From positions 1-64,000 of the forward strand of contig JAIQFV010000004.1 of assembly GCA_020073085.1 (NCBI GenBank): a DNA stretch of 64,000 nt, given 5' to 3'. Shown here piece after piece: positions 62,160 through 64,000 of the stretch. Each line of letters begins with the position of its first letter. The first letter of the stretch is position 1. This DNA is from Terriglobia bacterium. Lineage in GTDB: Bacteria; Acidobacteriota; Terriglobia; JAIQFV01. The notes below the pieces were generated by a model. It was not told where the DNA came from and did no database searches. It was given only the letters and a program-made list of their open reading frames with translations. A program made the translations under genes and the position numbers.

Positions 62160-64000
62160 TTACATCATTGCGCTGGGAGGCGCCGGCTCATCGGGGCTCC
62201 CGGCATTCTTAATGGGGAAGAGGATCAGGGCCAGCGCGATAATGGCAAACACGAAAAGACTGGTGATGAAGCTGGGGTTGGCGACAATCACCCAGGTGGC
62301 GATATTCTTGAATGCCATCCAAGCAAAGACCAGCCCGATGAGAGCTTCACCGGCGATCAGCCCCGAAGCAATCAGAACACCGTTATTAGAGGTCCGCGCG
62401 TTCTGAGCGTCATTGAAGCCGCGGCGCTTTGCGATCATCTCCACAATACCGCGGATGACGCCACCCACAAAAATCGCAAACGTCGTGCCGAGCGGCAAGT
62501 ACATTCCCACGCACACCAGCATAGGGCTTCGCACTTGTACCAGGATGAAGCAAACCGCCATCAACATGCCCACGATGATCAGGGGCCAGGCCATATTGCC
62601 CCCGACGATCCCCCGCGAGAGAAGTGCCATCAGGCTGGCCTGTGGCGCCGGCAGGGCGCTCCCCCCAAAGCCGGTTCCTCCCCGGTTGATGTCGCCCACA
62701 TGGAGGATGAGCAAGGGATAATACATCACTGCTCCAGCCATCACCACTCCGACCAAGTCGCCGACCTGCATCTTCCAGGGAGTGCCGCCCAGGATGTGTC
62801 CCACTTTCAGGTCCTGCAGCATCTCCCCGGCCACCGCGGCGGAGACGCAGACCACACCCGCGACGCCAAGCACGGCCGCCACCCCCATTTCGCCTTTCAT
62901 CCCGAGGGCGACCATGAGCAATGCGGCGACCAGCAAGGTGCAGAGCGTCAGTCCACTGATCGGATTGTTGCTGGATCCAATCAGTCCGACCAGATAACCG
63001 GAAACGGCGGCAAAGAAGAAGCCCGCGATAACCATGACGATCGTGGCCACGAGCGCGGCCATGGTGTTACCGCTGAAATGGCGATAGATGAAGAAAGTGA
63101 GGACGGAAGCGATCAGGACGATCAACCCCACCCAGTTGAGGCTGATGTCCTTCTCCAGCCGGTTTTCCGAAGCCTTCGCAGTGGCCGCCCGTTTGGCATC
63201 GGCGACGGAACGCGACAGCCCGGTGATCAGACTCTTTCGCATCCGGTACAAGGTAAATCCCGCGCTCACGAGCATTCCGCCGATCGCAATCGGCCTCACA
63301 ATGCTCTGCCAGATCGACGTCGAGATTGCGATCCAGTAATCGCTCGAACTCATTCCGCTCGACGACAGCGCGGGTTCGAACTGGGGGCCCAGGAAGTAGA
63401 GCAACAGGGGTACAAACAGACCCCAGGCAAGAAGTCCGCCCGCGAAGTTCCACCCCGCAAGTTTGGGTCCGATGATGTACCCTACGCCAATATAAGCGGG
63501 GCTCACGGCGGGGGTGGAGAGCACGGCGCCTCCGCTTCCCGTAATCGAAGCCCCGCCCTTCAACCGGATGACCGACTTGCTGAAGGCCACGAACTTTACC
63601 CAGGTTGAGGCAAAGGCCGAAAGCGTACCCAGGGCTTGGATGGCCGCGCCCAGAATCATAGCCCCGAACAGATAGATCGCTCCCGTTCCTCCCGCGCGCC
63701 CGGCTTTATGAATTTCCGAGGCGGCCACCGATTCCGGGAACGGCAACTCCACGTCTTCCACCATGACGCGGCGCAACAGCGTCACGAACATGATGCCGAT
63801 GATTCCCCCGACGATCATGATGGCGGTGGCCTCAAAATACCGCAGGGGCGTGTCAAACCTGTTCCACACCCCGGCAATCAGAAACGCGGGGATGGTGAAG
63901 ATCGCGCCGGCGGCCACGGACTCACCGATGGAGCCCACCGTGCGTGCGATGTTTTCTTCGAGAATGGAGCCTTTCATGAGCTTCAACAGCGCCATGCCGA
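62160..64000 (-). CDS. OPT family oligopeptide transporter, partial
   Basis: The frame is open to the window edge, so the N-terminus lies outside. About 613 residues are seen. It is a polytopic membrane protein of the OPT/YSL family, which imports peptides or metal chelates. Family features are ILEENIARTVGSIGESVAAG, GAIFTIPAFLIAGVW and EVELPFPESVAASEIHKAG-like segments near the visible start. Repeated Gly/Ala helices continue to the C-terminus, which ends in a short Pro-rich tail. The family core suggests the EspB/OPT prokaryotic group with 14-16 helices. Confidence 0.9.
   Translation of the reverse strand, partial: GMALLKLMKGSILEENIARTVGSIGESVAAGAIFTIPAFLIAGVWNRFDTPLRYFEATAIMIVGGIIGIMFVTLLRRVMVEDVELPFPESVAASEIHKAGRAGGTGAIYLFGAMILGAAIQALGTLSAFASTWVKFVAFSKSVIRLKGGASITGSGGAVLSTPAVSPAYIGVGYIIGPKLAGWNFAGGLLAWGLFVPLLLYFLGPQFEPALSSSGMSSSDYWIAISTSIWQSIVRPIAIGGMLVSAGFTLYRMRKSLITGLSRSVADAKRAATAKASENRLEKDISLNWVGLIVLIASVLTFFIYRHFSGNTMAALVATIVMVIAGFFFAAVSGYLVGLIGSSNNPISGLTLCTLLVAALLMVALGMKGEMGVAAVLGVAGVVCVSAAVAGEMLQDLKVGHILGGTPWKMQVGDLVGVVMAGAVMYYPLLILHVGDINRGGTGFGGSALPAPQASLMALLSRGIVGGNMAWPLIIVGMLMAVCFILVQVRSPMLVCVGMYLPLGTTFAIFVGGVIRGIVEMIAKRRGFNDAQNARTSNNGVLIASGLIAGEALIGLVFAWMAFKNIATWVIVANPSFITSLFVFAIIALALILFPIKNAGSPDEPAPPSAMM

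Noticed and set aside
62142-63608. Long plus-strand open frame of 488 codons
   Set aside because: It is antisense to the OPT transporter, has an odd His/Asp/Gly/Gln-rich composition and shows no family features.

Overview
The window is chromosomal DNA of a Gram-negative, aerobically respiring bacterium. The best guess is Acidobacteriota, from a VWFA-related protein of the type expanded in that phylum (8376-9623), many secreted proteins of unknown function, a Tat-exported PaoABC-like molybdoenzyme and moderately high GC. This taxonomic call is an inference. I see no rRNA, tRNA or CRISPR array, and no intact transposase.

Layout. 0-13 kb: scattered genes (a secreted helical-repeat protein, an orphan MacB-type permease, a HIT protein, an XRE repressor with a degenerate LexA-like domain, queF, the VWFA protein, a MidA methyltransferase, glsB and an aquaporin). 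13.2-17.5 kb: a minus-strand operon for a periplasmic aldehyde oxidoreductase. 18.0-19.2 kb: a Fic AMPylator in lower-GC DNA. 19.5-29.9 kb: a respiratory complex I operon, nuoC-D-H-I-J-K-L-M-N, without nuoA, B, E, F or G. 30.2-32.3 kb: a secreted glycine-rich, EF-hand-like protein gene broken by one frameshift in a G run. 32.8-35.8 kb: redox genes (fRMsr-like GAF protein, peroxiredoxin, thioredoxin reductase, Rieske ferredoxin). 36.6-38.0 kb: a HigBA-like toxin-antitoxin pair with an extended antitoxin and a DUF3467 gene. 38.2-40.3 kb: the F0 part of ATP synthase, ending in a clear terminator.

40.7-50.7 kb holds eleven genes on one strand with several overlapping or abutting ends: response regulator, acyl carrier protein, ketosynthase, metallo-hydrolase, PaaK-like adenylating enzyme, TPR protein, MGDG-synthase-like glycosyltransferase, HAD phosphatase, class III aminotransferase, FabZ-like dehydratase and a secreted protein. 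It reads as a fatty-acid or polyketide-derived, possibly amino- and glyco-modified lipid pathway that I cannot match to a named one. 51-64 kb: dusB, a class I glutamine amidotransferase, plsC, polX, a TPR protein, a PPC/DUF296 protein, a LolA-like protein, a BON protein, a PQ-loop-like membrane protein, groESL under a CIRCE element, a PqqD-like protein and the 3' part of an OPT transporter that runs off the window.

The most unusual non-coding signal is a family of intergenic elements built from degenerate 7-bp units (types such as GACTTCY, AGGTRRT, AAGTCCA, ACTGRCA and CACCYGA). They are often arranged as mirrored inverted arms around a 60-270 bp spacer. The clearest are at 9623-9843, 34064-34447, 50711-50939 and 56140-56331, and one has arms identical over 32 bp. 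Other palindromes occupy several gaps inside the nuo operon.
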